NCBI RefSeq assembly: GCF_020379485.1
Contig: NC_063452.1
Coordinates: 60,409,338-60,473,337 of the forward strand
Direction: 5' to 3'
DNA: 64,000 nt
Source of the DNA: Brassica napus
Taxonomy: Eukaryota > Streptophyta > Magnoliopsida > Brassicales > Brassicaceae
Program-made: the position numbers and the translations under genes
Notes under the pieces: generated by a model
The model's input: only the letters and a program-made list of their open reading frames with translations
What the model was told of the DNA's origin: nothing
The model's database searches: none
Shown: positions 1 to 10,640 of the stretch, one piece after another
How positions within the stretch are numbered: the stretch's first letter is position 1
Layout: the number at the start of each line of letters is the position of its first letter

Positions 1-1950
1 CTGTCCATAACTCCATCGCATGTGCTACCATCCTATCAATAAACACAAAAGAGTACCATCCTGATCCATTAAACAATTTAGCATTCTACATGGATTTAGT
101 AACAAAAAACAAAGACCGTCTTGCCTACAAAGAGCCAAAATCTTTGGAACACACTGCTAGAACAACCTGCCTCATTTCATTATCGACTTTCTTTAATAAG
201 GGAAGGGGATACTTGGTTGAGAAAGGCTGAATGGTCCAGGATCGTTTTTACGCGAGAAATAAGGACCACCCTCTAAGCCTAAGTAACCAAGCCGAGTTAG
301 GGTGAAAGAAAGATGAAATAGTTACACCTCTGGTTGGGATTAAAATCCATTTTGACCTCATGGGAAGCGTGGCCTGACGGAACACATTTTCCGGGAAAGA
401 TTATACATGCCATCTACTCCCTGCAGTGCCACATGGTATAATAGGGATTGAGCAAGAAACAATACGGCTTAAATCTAAAACATACAAAAAATAAATAAAG
501 CAATTCACCTTCGCGAATGGCATGAGATAGAGAAAATGTGAAACAAAAAACTCCATCCAGTTAGATGTTGTAGCTGAGACTGAGAGGAAATCTACTTTCC
601 TATCTCGATCTTAAACATATTTCTCAAGCCGTTGCGGGTCTGACGGTGAGCACGTTGAACCCAAAACCCTAGAGATTAGATCATAATAAATAAGTGAAAC
701 TAAATATTTAAGAAGAGAAGTTGACTACTCAACACATATATTCCAATATGAAGCATGTAAGGAAAAACTTGATTGACTTTACCACTCCTAAACCACATAA
801 AACATAAGTGATTACAACTTGAGCATATAGGCAAGAATATAATAAGATTATTTATAATACCAACACACAGAAGACAAAAAAAAAATTACTTGTTATAAGG
901 AATCAAACCCCTGGAGAAATAGATAGTGTAGGCACAATTTTTCACCACACATTAGACTCGGTTAGGATCATCTCGGTCTTCTGGTTTTATAATGATGTTG
1001 CCGCTGTGCTAAACACTGCATCAGGTGCTACCTAAAATTCACAACCATTGGAACACTATTCAACAACCCATTGGAACACTATTCAACAACTTCTAAAGTT
1101 TGAAGACAGTCCAATTATATTATATTAAGATGAAACATATAATCCCAACTAATGCAGAACCTGAAGTGCTTTGACAACACCGTCAATAATCTCAGGCTCA
1201 ATGAGTGGTTCATCTCCTTGAATGTTAACGACCAGATCATACTTCTTCTCCAGCTTTTCTAGTGCTTCGTTTCACCGCTCAGTACCTACGGATCCACCAA
1301 ATGATATGTAGCTTAAGCCAAGAAAACAAACCAAATCAGGGGATTAAAGAAATATACAAACCATTTCTGCAAGACTATGAAGTCATGATGACATCAACAC
1401 CAAACCCACAACAACAATCCGAAATCCGTTCATCATCCGTTAATATAACTGATAAGTACAACAAATACAACAAAAGAGACATATTGTAACCTCAACAGTT
1501 ATAAGATAACAAAAAAGATTCAAACAGACGAGCTTCCAACCAAAAGCATGCCAATTTAAGCAATGTAGTGTATGAATTGAAAAGCAAGTAGTAGGATGCT
1601 TGGATTGAATACCATAATTAACAGCAGTTACTTAATCACCTTAGAACCGTAACGTTGGCGGTTTCGCATATGGGTGGCCTCAAGCGTATTCGAGACGACA
1701 AGAAACGATAAAAAGAATGTGAGTAGAGATAACTTATTGGGCCTCGACACTAAAATTTGAATGTATAAACAGTTACGAAGTCTTTGTAATGAGGCTAACT
1801 AAAATAATATGCAGGCCTACTGCGATTTAATACAAAATCATAGGTCGAGACATCAAAAATAAAAGTGGGACAGGTGTCACAAAATACCCTAAACACATTG
1901 CGATGTGGCAGCATGAGAAGGGAGAATACCCCCTACTTTATTAGTATAGA
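1..1950 (-). mobile_element. Helitron, 5' terminal part, running out of the window to the left
   Basis: Read on the minus strand, the sequence at 1950 begins TCTATACTAATAAAG, the usual start of Brassicaceae Helitrons (TC, then an AT-rich tract), and the preceding base is A, as expected for insertion between A and T. The element would extend leftwards past position 1. No CTRR end with a hairpin was found on this strand inside the window. It contains a KDSB gene fragment in the same orientation (890-1285), which fits gene capture. The rest (1-880 and 1290-1900) is non-coding by eye. To the right, homology with copy B of the large duplication starts at the insertion point. Confidence 0.6.
890..1285 (-). 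pseudogene. KDSB: KDSB-like CMP-KDO synthetase fragment (two exons, broken)
   Basis: KDSB (3-deoxy-manno-octulosonate cytidylyltransferase) makes CMP-KDO for the KDO of pectin RG-II. Two successive exons are visible. The exon at 1285-1161 encodes a stretch containing [20 protein letters not shown], the family's hallmark NIQGDEP segment, and ends in CAG before GT. The exon at 1031-890 encodes DAVFSTAATSL and later IYFSRGLIPYNK. Splice sites are retained, so this is a DNA-level copy and not a processed one. It is dead: TGA replaces a Cys codon in the first exon, and the second has a +1 shift and a TAA after NRV. No promoter-proximal or C-terminal exons were seen. The identification comes from recalled plant KDSB sequences; the host Helitron explains the isolated fragment. 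Confidence 0.8.
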
Positions 1951-1975
1951 TAGATATTTTATGCATGCGTGATTT

Positions 1976-2319
1976 TGTAACATATCAAGTTGTGATATAT
2001 GAAAAAGCTTTAAAAGATTGATTTGACTACCTATGTCACCAAAGTTGACTTATTTTTTCCGTTACATGTCTGTTTAGAATTTTAAAGTTAATCATGCTTG
2101 AGCTGGAGTAGTGAAAAAATGTGTGACTTATCGGGAAGTAATTCACGATACCGTGCGAGTAAGGCCAATACACGGGGAAAGATCGGGTGGTGATTGCAAG
2201 GTCAGTAAACATGACTCTCGAACCTTCGGAAAATTAACGCACCGTCTGTCGGATGGGGCCCACGGACCGAGTGAGCGGGTGTGGGTAGCCCATTAGCCGT
2301 AGGCGGTCGGGATGTTACA
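1976..2319 (+). repeat. TRIM left LTR
   Basis: TGTAAC...GTTACA repeat unit followed directly by the degraded primer-binding site. It is diverged from the right LTR at many sites, so the insertion is not recent. Confidence 0.85.
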
Positions 2320-2414
2320 AATAGTATTAGAACTGGTTAGCCATCTCGGTTTTGACTCGAGAGGCGTCTTGAGACATGTCGTGGAGACGTTGCGTTCTTT
2401 GAGAGGAAGTGAAT

Positions 2415-2761
2415 TGTAACATTCCGAGTTGTGATATATGGAAATGCTTAAGAGGATTGATTTGGCTACCTATGTTACCAAAGTTGACTTACATTTTCCG
2501 TCACACATCCGTTTATAACTTCAGGGTTAAGCGTGTTTGGACTGAAATAGTAAAAAAATGGGTGACCTATCGAAAAGTGATTCATGATACCGTGCGAATG
2601 GGGCCAAAACACAGGAAAATGTCGGGTGGTGATTGCTGAGTCAATAAACATGATTCTCGAATCTTCTGAAAATTAACGCTCCACCCGTCGGAAGTGATGT
2701 GCCCATGGGCCGAGTGAGTAAGCGTAGGTGGCCCATTAGCCGTAGGCGGTCGGGCGTTACA
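2415..2761 (+). repeat. TRIM right LTR
   Basis: Second TGTAAC...GTTACA unit, preceded by a purine-rich tract. The block CCCATTAGCCGTAGGCGGTC is conserved near its end in both LTRs. Confidence 0.85.
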
Positions 2762-4124
2762 ATTTTTTTCTTAATATGCAACGCAATTTATTTATTTTCA
2801 TTAACAGGGTTTTGTAAATGTTTCTACTTTTGATATACCTAAAATGATGAAATAAATACTACTCATATATGAATTAGAAAAAAAAGATCAAAAGTATTAC
2901 GTACAGCCGGCAGTTTTGGTCTCAAAACAGCGATGGGAATCGAATATATATATTATATATATATAGTAACACAACTTACATCTATTACAGCGATGAGAAG
3001 CTACAAAACAAACTAATCAACGACGGGTACAAATAATGTGCCACCTTTTGACAGCACTACTCTTATATATGCATATGCAACAAACTTGGACAAATAAGTA
3101 AAACCATTCCCAACAAGTAAGCACATATTAACAGATAAACACAAACTAAGTGATGATATTCCAATATCCATCGCTTTGTTTCTTGGAGCTCATGTTGGAA
3201 CTATTTTTTGAACATTACCAATAAAATATTCATATGTCAAAAATGAAGTTTTATTTGAATGAGAAATGGAGGTGTAATGTGTGTGATTTGAGAATCTTGT
3301 ATAAAGTAGCAAATACATACATTAGATATTTGATCTTGGATTTGGGTTTTGATTTATTAGTTGGACTTCATGTTCATTAACTTAAATCAAATATATGTTG
3401 ATCTTTTATATTGATAAAATATAAAAAAAAATCCATTTTAAAACATATTATTTAGTTTGAATTGGTCAAACAAAAAATAATTTTACTCTTTAATTTCTTG
3501 GTCAAAATGTGGAATAAATTCACACAATAATTGACAAGAATTAAAGACTCCATTAGTGCACCATGGAGGTTTTATTTTTTGTGTTGAAAAATAAAACTTG
3601 TGCTTCTCATGATTTTTCTATAAAAGGGTTTGCTAGCATTATAGAAAATACACACATTCATACAATCAAGAAACATTTCTCCCACTCAGAATAGTTATGC
3701 TAGTATTTTTTTTATTTGAGTCTGAGAGTACATCACAGAAATATGGTCGATAGATTCTGTTTTTCGGTGATGTTAAACAAAAACAATGATGCAGTTGTAT
3801 CCTGGGAATCTGAGCGCCATGAAACCGTCATACTACGGGGTGTTTAAAGATTTAAGGAAAGAGATTAACTATTCCGACTCTGCAATTCTTCTTTATTTTT
3901 ATATTTTGGTATTGAAATTTTAATTTATGTTATTATTATTCTTTACAAATATCAGTTTTCCTAGTAAAATAAATTTCCTACAGCTCACACATCTTCTCTT
4001 TTGACCAGTACGTTATTTGACATGATTACTTCAGATTCCATATGAGTTTATGTCTGGAATTTCTCGGTTGGAACAAAACAAACGCAAACTAAACCGATTC
4101 GTCGAGAATTAAAATACGTAGATT
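2762..4124. other. Intergenic DNA downstream of the FPF1-like gene, copy A
   Basis: AT-rich non-coding sequence. 2766-3180 and 3985-4120 match copy B at 51146-51640 and 51640-51765. About 3190-3985 has no counterpart in B and looks like an insertion or a B-side deletion. I see no terminal repeats for it. No gene recognised. Confidence 0.6.
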
Positions 4125-4460
4125 TCAGTGGAAATCACGGACGTGGACGTGGAAGGTGTTAGGGTTCTTGATGACGATGTCGTACATGTAAACAGAGTTA
4201 AACTTGGAGAAGTCTCTTGGTAAGGAGATAAGGTCGATGGAGTAACGTTTGTGGTATTGGATGAGATCTGAGTCTCCACTGAAGTATCTCTCCCACCCGA
4301 GACTCATTAGGATCTGTTCGAGTGACGAGTAAGAGGAGATTACTTCACCGGTGGGCAAGTAAACCAAGACATTCCTCCGGCCATGCGTCACTCCACCGGA
4401 CTGGTATGGGTTTTCTACTAGACGTATAACTCCGTTTTTGAACACCCAGACGCCTGACAT
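4125..4460 (-). CDS. FPF1-like protein (flowering-promoting factor 1 family), copy A
   Basis: A single-exon 111-residue protein that fills the usual FPF1 length (about 110). The family signature is complete: [18 protein letters not shown] at the N terminus, LPTGEV, SLEQIL, LGWERYF, and [20 protein letters not shown] near the C terminus. FPF1 proteins are small plant proteins that promote flowering and gibberellin-linked growth; the biochemical role is not settled. The start is the ATG opening the conserved [15 protein letters not shown] box lies about 105 bp upstream. Against copy B it has Y for N and Y for S at two positions (the family normally has S in HKRSSID) and a 6-bp tandem insertion giving an extra HV before the C-terminal RDF. 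Arabidopsis has a similar gene (At5g10625, from memory) beside the methyltransferase gene. Confidence 0.93.
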   Translation of the reverse strand: MSGVWVFKNGVIRLVENPYQSGGVTHGRRNVLVYLPTGEVISSYSSLEQILMSLGWERYFSGDSDLIQYHKRYSIDLISLPRDFSKFNSVYMYDIVIKNPNTFHVHVRDFH

Positions 4461-4564
4461 GGTCTCACAAAAAGAGTTCTAGCTTTTGTTATGTGTAAAG
4501 AAAGAGAGAGAGAGTAGACCGATTGTGTTGGTGTTTAATTATGAGATAGATTGCGTGCAGGGCC

Positions 4565-4576
4565 CTATATTTATAG
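4565..4576 (-). promoter_or_regulatory. TATA box of FPF1-like copy A
   Basis: CTATAAATATAG on the minus strand, about 105 bp before the ATG. It is conserved at the same distance in copy B (52203-52214). A GA-rich 5' leader lies between. Confidence 0.7.
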
Positions 4577-5245
4577 TCATACCTGCATGAGGAGACAATT
4601 AATTTGTTTTAAAAATCTAAAAGATTCTAAATTTTCCATTTAGACATTCTTTTTTGTTGATACATTCCTTTGGTTAGAAATTAATTTTCCAACACCTATT
4701 TTTCAAGCCTGCAAATGGTGCATTTTACATCATGCGTTCTAGACTAAATTTTAAAAAATGTTAATCTGAATGTTTTTACTTTCCTAGGAAATTATAATTA
4801 ATTTTTATTTAAAATTTGTACAATGTTTAAAATATAATTATGTGAATTTACAAGACAGGAAAATCAGTTGATGGAATATATAAGATAAATCAATTGTTAA
4901 AGAGAAGATCAAATAATTGGAAGATAAAAAAGAATAAGATGATTAATCAAAAAGCACAATCACTATTTTAGAGAAGACACATCCTTGTTTAAAATATTAG
5001 AGAAACCATTTATAAAGTAATACTTGTTTATTTGGTTTTATATTCTCGACAGTGACCTAAAGTTTTTAAAAACAAATAATGGAGGATTGGGGAGAACCTT
5101 GAAAGGCGACACACTTGAATGTATAGATAAAAATAGAGCGTAGGGTTAAAGTCTGTCTCTGTTATTTGAAGAATCTAGATCTTGTGGGACACACGTATAC
5201 CATTACCTCAATTCTTCTCTTTCTATATCATTAAATAAAATGTTT
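4577..5245. other. Upstream region of FPF1-like gene, copy A
   Basis: AT-rich and non-coding, aligned with 52215-52870 in copy B with scattered substitutions and small indels. Its conservation in both copies suggests retained promoter sequence, but no specific element other than the TATA box was identified. Confidence 0.5.
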
Positions 5246-5260
5246 AATATTCTATTGAAA

Positions 5261-6335
5261 CTAAAGATGAAGTGTATCCTCTCATAAAGCTCCGACTAGA
5301 AGATGGAAACTCGGCTCGCTTCTGGCACGACAACTGGTCACCGCTAGGTCGCTTAGCAACTGTTTTAAATGTATCAGTTTCAAGACTAGAGATCCCTCTA
5401 CACTCAACTGTTGCAGCACTACATAGGAATGGAGTTTGGAGACTTCCACCTGCAAGAACAGACGCGCTTCTCCAACTCCATGCTCACCTAACAACAGTGG
5501 AGCTATCAGAGCATGAGGACTACTATGAATGGGAAATGGAGGGGAAAACCATTGGGAAATACAAGACTGGTGATGTTTACTCTTACCTAAAAGGTCCGCA
5601 TGATGAAGTCAACTGGGCATCCATTGTATGGTCTCCTCATGGCGTTCCACGACACAACTTTCTTGTATGGCTTGCAACCCTAGACAGATGCCCGACAAAG
5701 GATAGAATGATCAGCTGGGGATTACAAGTCTCCTCTCTCTGTCCTCTATGCAATGCAGCGGGAGAGTCGAGAGATCATCTGTTCCCGGAATGTTCATTTA
5801 GCTTTGATCTCTGGTCCCTGTGTGCCCCAAGATGTGGAATCACTCCGATTAGGCAGTGGGATAGAACTCTAACTCAGATGCGGAACTTGCGAAGGAACAA
5901 AGCTCAAAGACCGCTGCGTACTCTTACCTTACTGGTGTGGCAAGCGGTGATTTACTGGATATGGGCAGAGAGAAACGCCCGCCTGCACTCAAACAACTTC
6001 AAATCAGCGGACTCCCTCTTCTCCACCATTGATCGGCAGATAAGGAATAAAATCCAAACTCTTCGGGAGTCAAATCCCTCTCTTTGCTCAGCCATCTCAC
6101 AGCTATGGTTCACACATGCTTGACTCCCTCTTCCACCGACTATGATCGCGAGTCTCCTCCTCCATCGTCAACTACAAAGCTCCAAGGGACAAAAAACTGT
6201 TGGTTTCATTTGGGTTACTAAATATGAGATTCTGTTTAACTGGGTTGGGCCTATAACTAAAGCTGTTAAAGCTTGTAAAACATTTTAATTTCTTTTGCTA
6301 TTTAATTTGAAAGCCAAGTTACAAAAAAAAATAAA
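5261..6335 (+). mobile_element. 5'-truncated LINE insertion
   Basis: A LINE fragment ends in an A-rich tail (about 6321-6335) and is flanked by a perfect 15-bp target duplication, AATATTCTATTGAAA, at 5246-5260 and 6336-6350. Copy B has the empty site at about 52870-52905. Both features are typical of target-primed reverse transcription with 5' truncation. Confidence 0.9.
5273..6123 (+). pseudogene. LINE ORF2 C-terminal fragment (zf-RVT domain)
   Basis: An open stretch of about 280 codons corresponds to the C-terminal end of plant non-LTR reverse transcriptases: LRLEDGNSARFWHDNW at the start, WSPHGVPRHNFLVWLA, then the zinc-binding block CPLCNAAGESRDHLFPEC (C-x2-C ... H ... C). The catalytic RT core and the endonuclease are absent because of 5' truncation. 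The reading frame is intact to its stop at 6121-6123, so the insertion is fairly young, but it cannot encode an active enzyme. Confidence 0.88.
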
Positions 6336-6350
6336 AATATTCTATTGAAA

Positions 6351-7163
6351 TTTTCTTTTATTTACTCCCATAATCTATGCCTCTACTCTATTACCAATTT
6401 TTTTTCTGAAGTTATTACCAATTATTTTGTCTCATTAGAATGAATACTAAAAGATGCGTCAGCTGGTGATGACCGATGATTGATAGTTTAAGCGGTATTC
6501 CTCACGTAAATGATTGATATGGATCTGATATCTCAGTGTATGATATACCAAACCTATCTTTAACGTTAAATTTTAACAGTTTTAGATTCACTTAGTCAGC
6601 TTTTTAAGTAACAAACCAGCTTACGAAAGACATGGAAAGGAGCCCTAATGGTGGGGCTAGTTCATTTCCGAATAGCATATATGAGAGAATCACATTTTTA
6701 TTGTCCGTGAGACTATTCTCCATTATATTGATAATTACTTTCGATCATAATAATACAATTTATCCGAGGCATGTCGACGCAGTATGTATATTCACCAAAA
6801 AATATAATTCTAGCAGCCAATTTCCGATTGCATTAGTGCATGCACGAGTGCTTCATACGTCACCGACCGAATCATGCATTTGTAATTGATTTAAGACAAC
6901 ATTTTCATCAATCAAATAAAATTCGTATTCTCATTACATAAGAGTAAAACGGAATATGTACTCTTGCTAACGTCTCGTTCAAGAACGAGTGTTTTATTTC
7001 GATAAGAATGGGATTTTAATTAATCATTACACAGTAAACCGACAAGTTCGAATTGTGTACATTTACATACCGATGCAGAATTATAGATTAGTTTGGTCGG
7101 TAGTCAGCGAATTTAGGGTTTTTAGAAATCCATCGTAAATATTCTTCACATTGGATAAAGGGC
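6351..7163. other. Non-coding sequence shared with copy B
   Basis: Aligns with about 52900-53640. ORFs here (for example 6632-6889) are not conserved in frame in copy B, which has indels within them, so no gene is called. Confidence 0.5.
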
Positions 7164-7173
7164 AAATCTCCAA

Positions 7174-7647
7174 AATAGCACTTTTCTAAGTTTATATTAC
7201 AAAATAGCACTCAAAAACTAAATTGACCAAAATAACACCTTTCTAAGTTTATCATTTGAAAATTTTAATTTTTTTATTTTTCAAATTTTGAAATCTTATC
7301 CCCAAAACCTCATTTCTCAACTCTAAACCCTAAACCCTAAACCCTAAACCCTAAACTCTAAACTTTAAACTCTAAACCCTAAACCCTAAACCCTAAACCC
7401 TAAACTCTAAACTCTAAACCCTAAACCCTAAACCCTAAACTCTAAACTTTAAACTCTAAACCCTAAACCCTAAACCCTAAACCCTAACACCTAAACCCTA
7501 AATCCTAAACCCCACCCTTTAACTCTAAACCGTAAGTTTGTGACTTTTGATAAAACATTAAGTGTTATTTTTGTGACTTTTGACCTTGAGTGCTAGTTTG
7601 GGAACAAAAACTTGATTTAGTGTTATTTTTGTCTTTTTCTCTTGGGT
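7174..7647. mobile_element. Non-autonomous insertion carrying telomere-like repeats (MULE-like?)
   Basis: About 475 bp between direct repeats of AAATCTCCAA (7164-7173 and 7648-7657). Copy B has this site once (about 54015) and no telomere repeats. Blocks such as AATAGCACTC near the left end recur inverted near the right end (GAGTGCTAG), giving weak terminal inverted repeats. A 9-10 bp target duplication suggests a Mutator-like element, though the ends are too degraded to be sure. Confidence 0.5.
7316..7513. repeat. Interstitial telomere-like array
   Basis: About 28 tandem heptamers of CTAAACC/CCCTAAA type, with variant units (CTAAACT, CTTTAAA). CCCTAAA is the plant telomere unit. The degenerate units and the location inside an insertion argue against a healed chromosome end. 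Confidence 0.9.
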
Positions 7648-8615
7648 AAATCTCCAATTAAGAAATTATTTTGCAATAACAATAAAACTATTTATGTGCA
7701 TGAAAAATAAAATCACAAAGACAATGGAAAATCATATGGAGATACTATCGTGCTCAAATTTTCATAGCTTTAATCCTATATTTTGATATGAATAGATCGG
7801 ACGTTTGATTTATTAGACGTTCAAGCCTGGCTATTGCTATCTGAGCATATGGAGGATTTACCTAGATTTACAGTTTTACACACCTTTACTTCTAGGTTAA
7901 CGGATGGATGTCGATCATTATATTGTGTCTTAGGTTAGAAATAGACTTATTGTAAAATTCTTGTGTACATCAGTACATAGAAATTATTTCCGATAAAATT
8001 GGTTCCACTTGTAAGTATTCGGACACTGCGAATTAAAGCTTTATATCTGATTTACTAATAAATAATTCCTCCAAAAGCTAAAGACAAAGATGCATGGTGG
8101 GGCAAATGAGTGTGTAGATGCCAAGAGTTGTTTAATACGGAATTAGAACTATTAAAGATGTGGAGGTTGGGAATATATACAAAAGAACACGAATATTTAT
8201 TTTCTATGTGCTATATGAAGTTTTAAAATGTGTTGTATGGAAACAAGAATACTACTAAACTATAAATAATTAATCTGGTGGGCAGGGATGCGTTATGGGG
8301 AATAATATATGCTAACAATTAGAAAAGCCTAACGTTGTCTTTTCATGGCCCCTTCGGACATACACGTGTTAGGTGTAGTATGTACTGAGGTATTTTAAAC
8401 ATGTGAAAACATTTCTAGTTATATGCTTTTATGATTTTAGGATTGTTTACGGTTTAATTATTTTTCATAAATAAGTTATTTAATAGATAAAAAGATATAT
8501 TGATTTTATGATTTAGTTAATGACTTCGAATTCTTTTTATCCTTTTTGATATCAAGATATTTCAGTGATTAATTAACTAAATTTGACCTACTAAGTGACT
8601 TATTTAGAATATGAT

Positions 8616-8796
8616 TAACTTCGGTCTTTTATTTGTGGTTCTTAACTGATAATTTGACATTTTTTTTTTATATTTTTTGATTAAGAGACGTCTCTTTTAT
8701 TTTTTATCTAAGAAACAATTTTTAGTTTTTCTTAATTAAAAGCTAAAAATCGTCTCTTATTTAAAGTTAAGAACCCAGCGAAGAGACCGCGGTTAA
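8616..8796. mobile_element. PIF/Harbinger-type MITE
   Basis: About 180 bp with inverted ends: TAACTTCGGTCTTTTA...GGTTCTTAAC at the left against GTTAAGAACC...AAGAGACCGCGGTTA at the right, and a TTA/TAA target. The interior is AT-rich with AAGAGACG motifs. No transposase. The matching stretch of copy B lacks it. Confidence 0.6.
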
Positions 8797-9030
8797 TCAT
8801 ACGACGTAACTGAATGGCTTGAAAGTTTATTCCTAATGGGCCTAAAGTACATGAATTATATAATTTGTACTTCAGCCCATTTATAAACTTGTTTTTGTTA
8901 ATGATGGAGATGGGCTAGAAACTCTCTCGGTATCGCGTTTGCGGCTTCGATCTCGAGTGTCCAACGGATAGTGCAATCGTCGTCGTCCCGTTAAACGTGA
9001 AGAACAACTCAAAAAGTGGCAATCTCGTTC

Positions 9031-10136
9031 ATGGCTACTCCTTACTCATCTGCTTCCCTTACTCCTCACGAAAAAGGTTCTCATTTTTCTCAAATTTGGT
9101 TTCGATTCTTGTTGATTTCGAAGATTATGTGACGATGTCATTTAACAGGAAGAACATGTAGATACACAGGTCAAGCAGTGGTAAACCCCCACTCTCTGCT
9201 CGAGATTCTATCGAAACTGATTAGGTTTTTATATTTTGATGGAAATTGGTGAATTTTGGTTTCACAGAGAGCTCTGCCGATACGTGTGATAACAGTGGGG
9301 AAAAAGAGAGCAGAAGGTGTTCGACTCTTGGTCGATGAGTACAAAGCCAAGCTTAAACCGTATTGCTCCTTTGAGGATTCTTTGGTTCGCTCCAATCCTC
9401 GAAATGCTCAGTACGTTGATTCGATTTTTGGAGATAAAGCTCAGTAACTTAGATGGCTTTGGTTTGAAGTCAATAGTGTTTTTACTCGTAGGGATGTTAG
9501 AGCTCAGGTTGAGGATGAGGAAGTGGCTGTGATGAAGCTTATTGGGTCTGATGATTGGGTATTATTGAAATCTCTCTAGAATGTGGTGTTAGTCAATGTG
9601 ATTTTGGGTCTGTCTGATTGTGAGATTGTAGGTTGTGGTGCTTGATGAGAGAGGCCGTGACGTTGATTCAGAACAGATGGCTGAGTTACTTGGGGATGCA
9701 GGCAATAGTGTAAGCTTTGGCCTTTCCCTTTGTTCTTAGTCTTCTTGGAAAGTAATCAAACTGATTGAAGTTAATCTGATTCATCTTGAGGAAACCTTTC
9801 TTTACAAATGGAAAGGCTTAAGAGGACTTGTTAAGCAGGAGAGAATGTTTGACTCTGTGGCGATCTCTGTTTTCAGGGAGCTTCGAGGATATCGTTTTGT
9901 ATAGGTGGAGCTTATGGACATGGAAGTGAAGTGAGGAAGCGAGCTAATGTGACCATTAGACTCTCCTCCATGGTCCTGAATCATCAGATAGCTCTTGTTG
10001 TACTTATGGAACAGCTTTACAGGTGATAACATTGTTACTTCTGTCTCTGCATTCCAATTATACTATGAGATGATGTAATTGGTTTCCTGTTTTCAGGGCA
10101 TGGACTATTCTCAAGGGCCAAAATTACCATCATTGA
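9031..10136 (+). CDS. RlmH-type SPOUT rRNA methyltransferase, copy A (7 exons, 183 aa)
   Basis: Exons: 9031-9076, 9149-9180, 9268-9410, 9492-9558, 9632-9709, 9877-10022, 10097-10136. All have GT-AG borders and together give 552 nt with no internal stop. The product matches the RlmH/DUF163 family, which methylates a pseudouridine of the large-subunit rRNA in bacteria; the plant protein probably acts in an organelle (inference). Family marks are RALPIRVITVGKK, VVLDERGRDVDS, the SAM-binding knot FCIGGAYGHG and the C-terminal WTILKGQNYHH. In copy B translation starts 12 codons earlier in alignment; here that ATG reads GTG (9017-9019), so the start falls on an internal Met and the presumed N-terminal targeting region is shortened. 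At5g10620 is the recalled Arabidopsis counterpart. Confidence 0.88.
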
Positions 10137-10640
10137 GGGTGTACATGAATCTACTTTTTGGGTTCTTTTATTTTCGAGTTCTCCTGTCTAGAGAAACTAC
10201 ATTGCTAAATATAGCTTCTCCGCCGATAGTTGTATCAGAGATTGTTTATTGAACGTCAAATTTTACTTGCTTCTGATCCAGTTCATATTATGGTCATCGT
10301 TGAGTGGGACGTCTGTTCTTGTTTGTTGCATCACTATTTTTTGGTTATATAAGGACTGAATGAATGAAGAAGCAACAGTGGCTATTCAACAAATGATCAT
10401 TCTCCATAGATCTCCATCTAAAGGAAGGAGGAGAGAGGAGACCTTCCCGTGATTAAGATCATCTTCCCTGCCTCTTGCAGATTTAATGCCAAGGAAGAAC
10501 GAAAAAATGAAGAAACTGATTCCACTATTAAGGTAACTATTTGTGATTTATGATCATTATTCATTCTCCTTATTGTACATGTGTATATATAAAAAAAGCA
10601 ATCGTCTAAAGCAACTCTATTGGCCACAATACAGATGACA
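10137..10640. other. Region between convergent methyltransferase and P450 genes
   Basis: About 500 bp of presumed 3' UTRs: the methyltransferase stop is at 10134-10136 and the P450 stop codon (minus strand) at 10641-10643. It is identical by eye to 63498-64000. A short spliced-looking segment (AG at 10479-10480, GTAACT at 10532) may be part of an alternative 3' end, but no protein is implied. Confidence 0.5.

Larger units (their letters stand above)
1976..2761 (+). mobile_element. TRIM (terminal-repeat retrotransposon in miniature)
   Basis: Two direct repeats of about 345 bp, both beginning TGTAAC and ending GTTACA, flank only 95 bp. Just inside the left repeat lies TAGTATTAGAACTGG, a degraded form of the Met-tRNA primer site TGGTATCAGAGC. 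Just before the right repeat lies a purine-rich tract (GAGAGGAAGTGAA). A 4-5 bp A+T direct repeat (ATTT/ATTTT) flanks the unit. Copy B (51140) lacks the element and has the uninterrupted site. It has no coding capacity; short ORFs inside it are chance. Confidence 0.85.
1951..10639 (+). repeat. Copy A of a large direct duplication (FPF1-like to SPOUT methyltransferase)
   Basis: This block aligns by eye with 51126-64000 in the same orientation and gene order. Shared landmarks include the FPF1-like gene, a run of non-coding sequence from about 4600 to 8600 and the methyltransferase gene. Copy A alone carries the TRIM, the LINE, the telomere-repeat insertion and a MITE. From about 9655 to 10639 it matches 63016-64000 with one substitution seen, while earlier parts differ by several percent and by indels. 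The window ends exactly where the comparison with 10639 ends, so the right limit of the duplication is unknown. Confidence 0.9.

Noticed and set aside
4700..5240. Non-coding RNA conserved in both duplication copies
   Set aside because: Similarity is explained by duplication alone; many indels and no stable fold visible by eye.
6632..6889. Small gene shared by both duplication copies
   Set aside because: The copy B counterpart near 53146 has indels and rearrangement that destroy the frame.
7316..7513. CRISPR-like or satellite array
   Set aside because: The units are 7-bp plant telomere heptamers without spacers, in a eukaryotic context.
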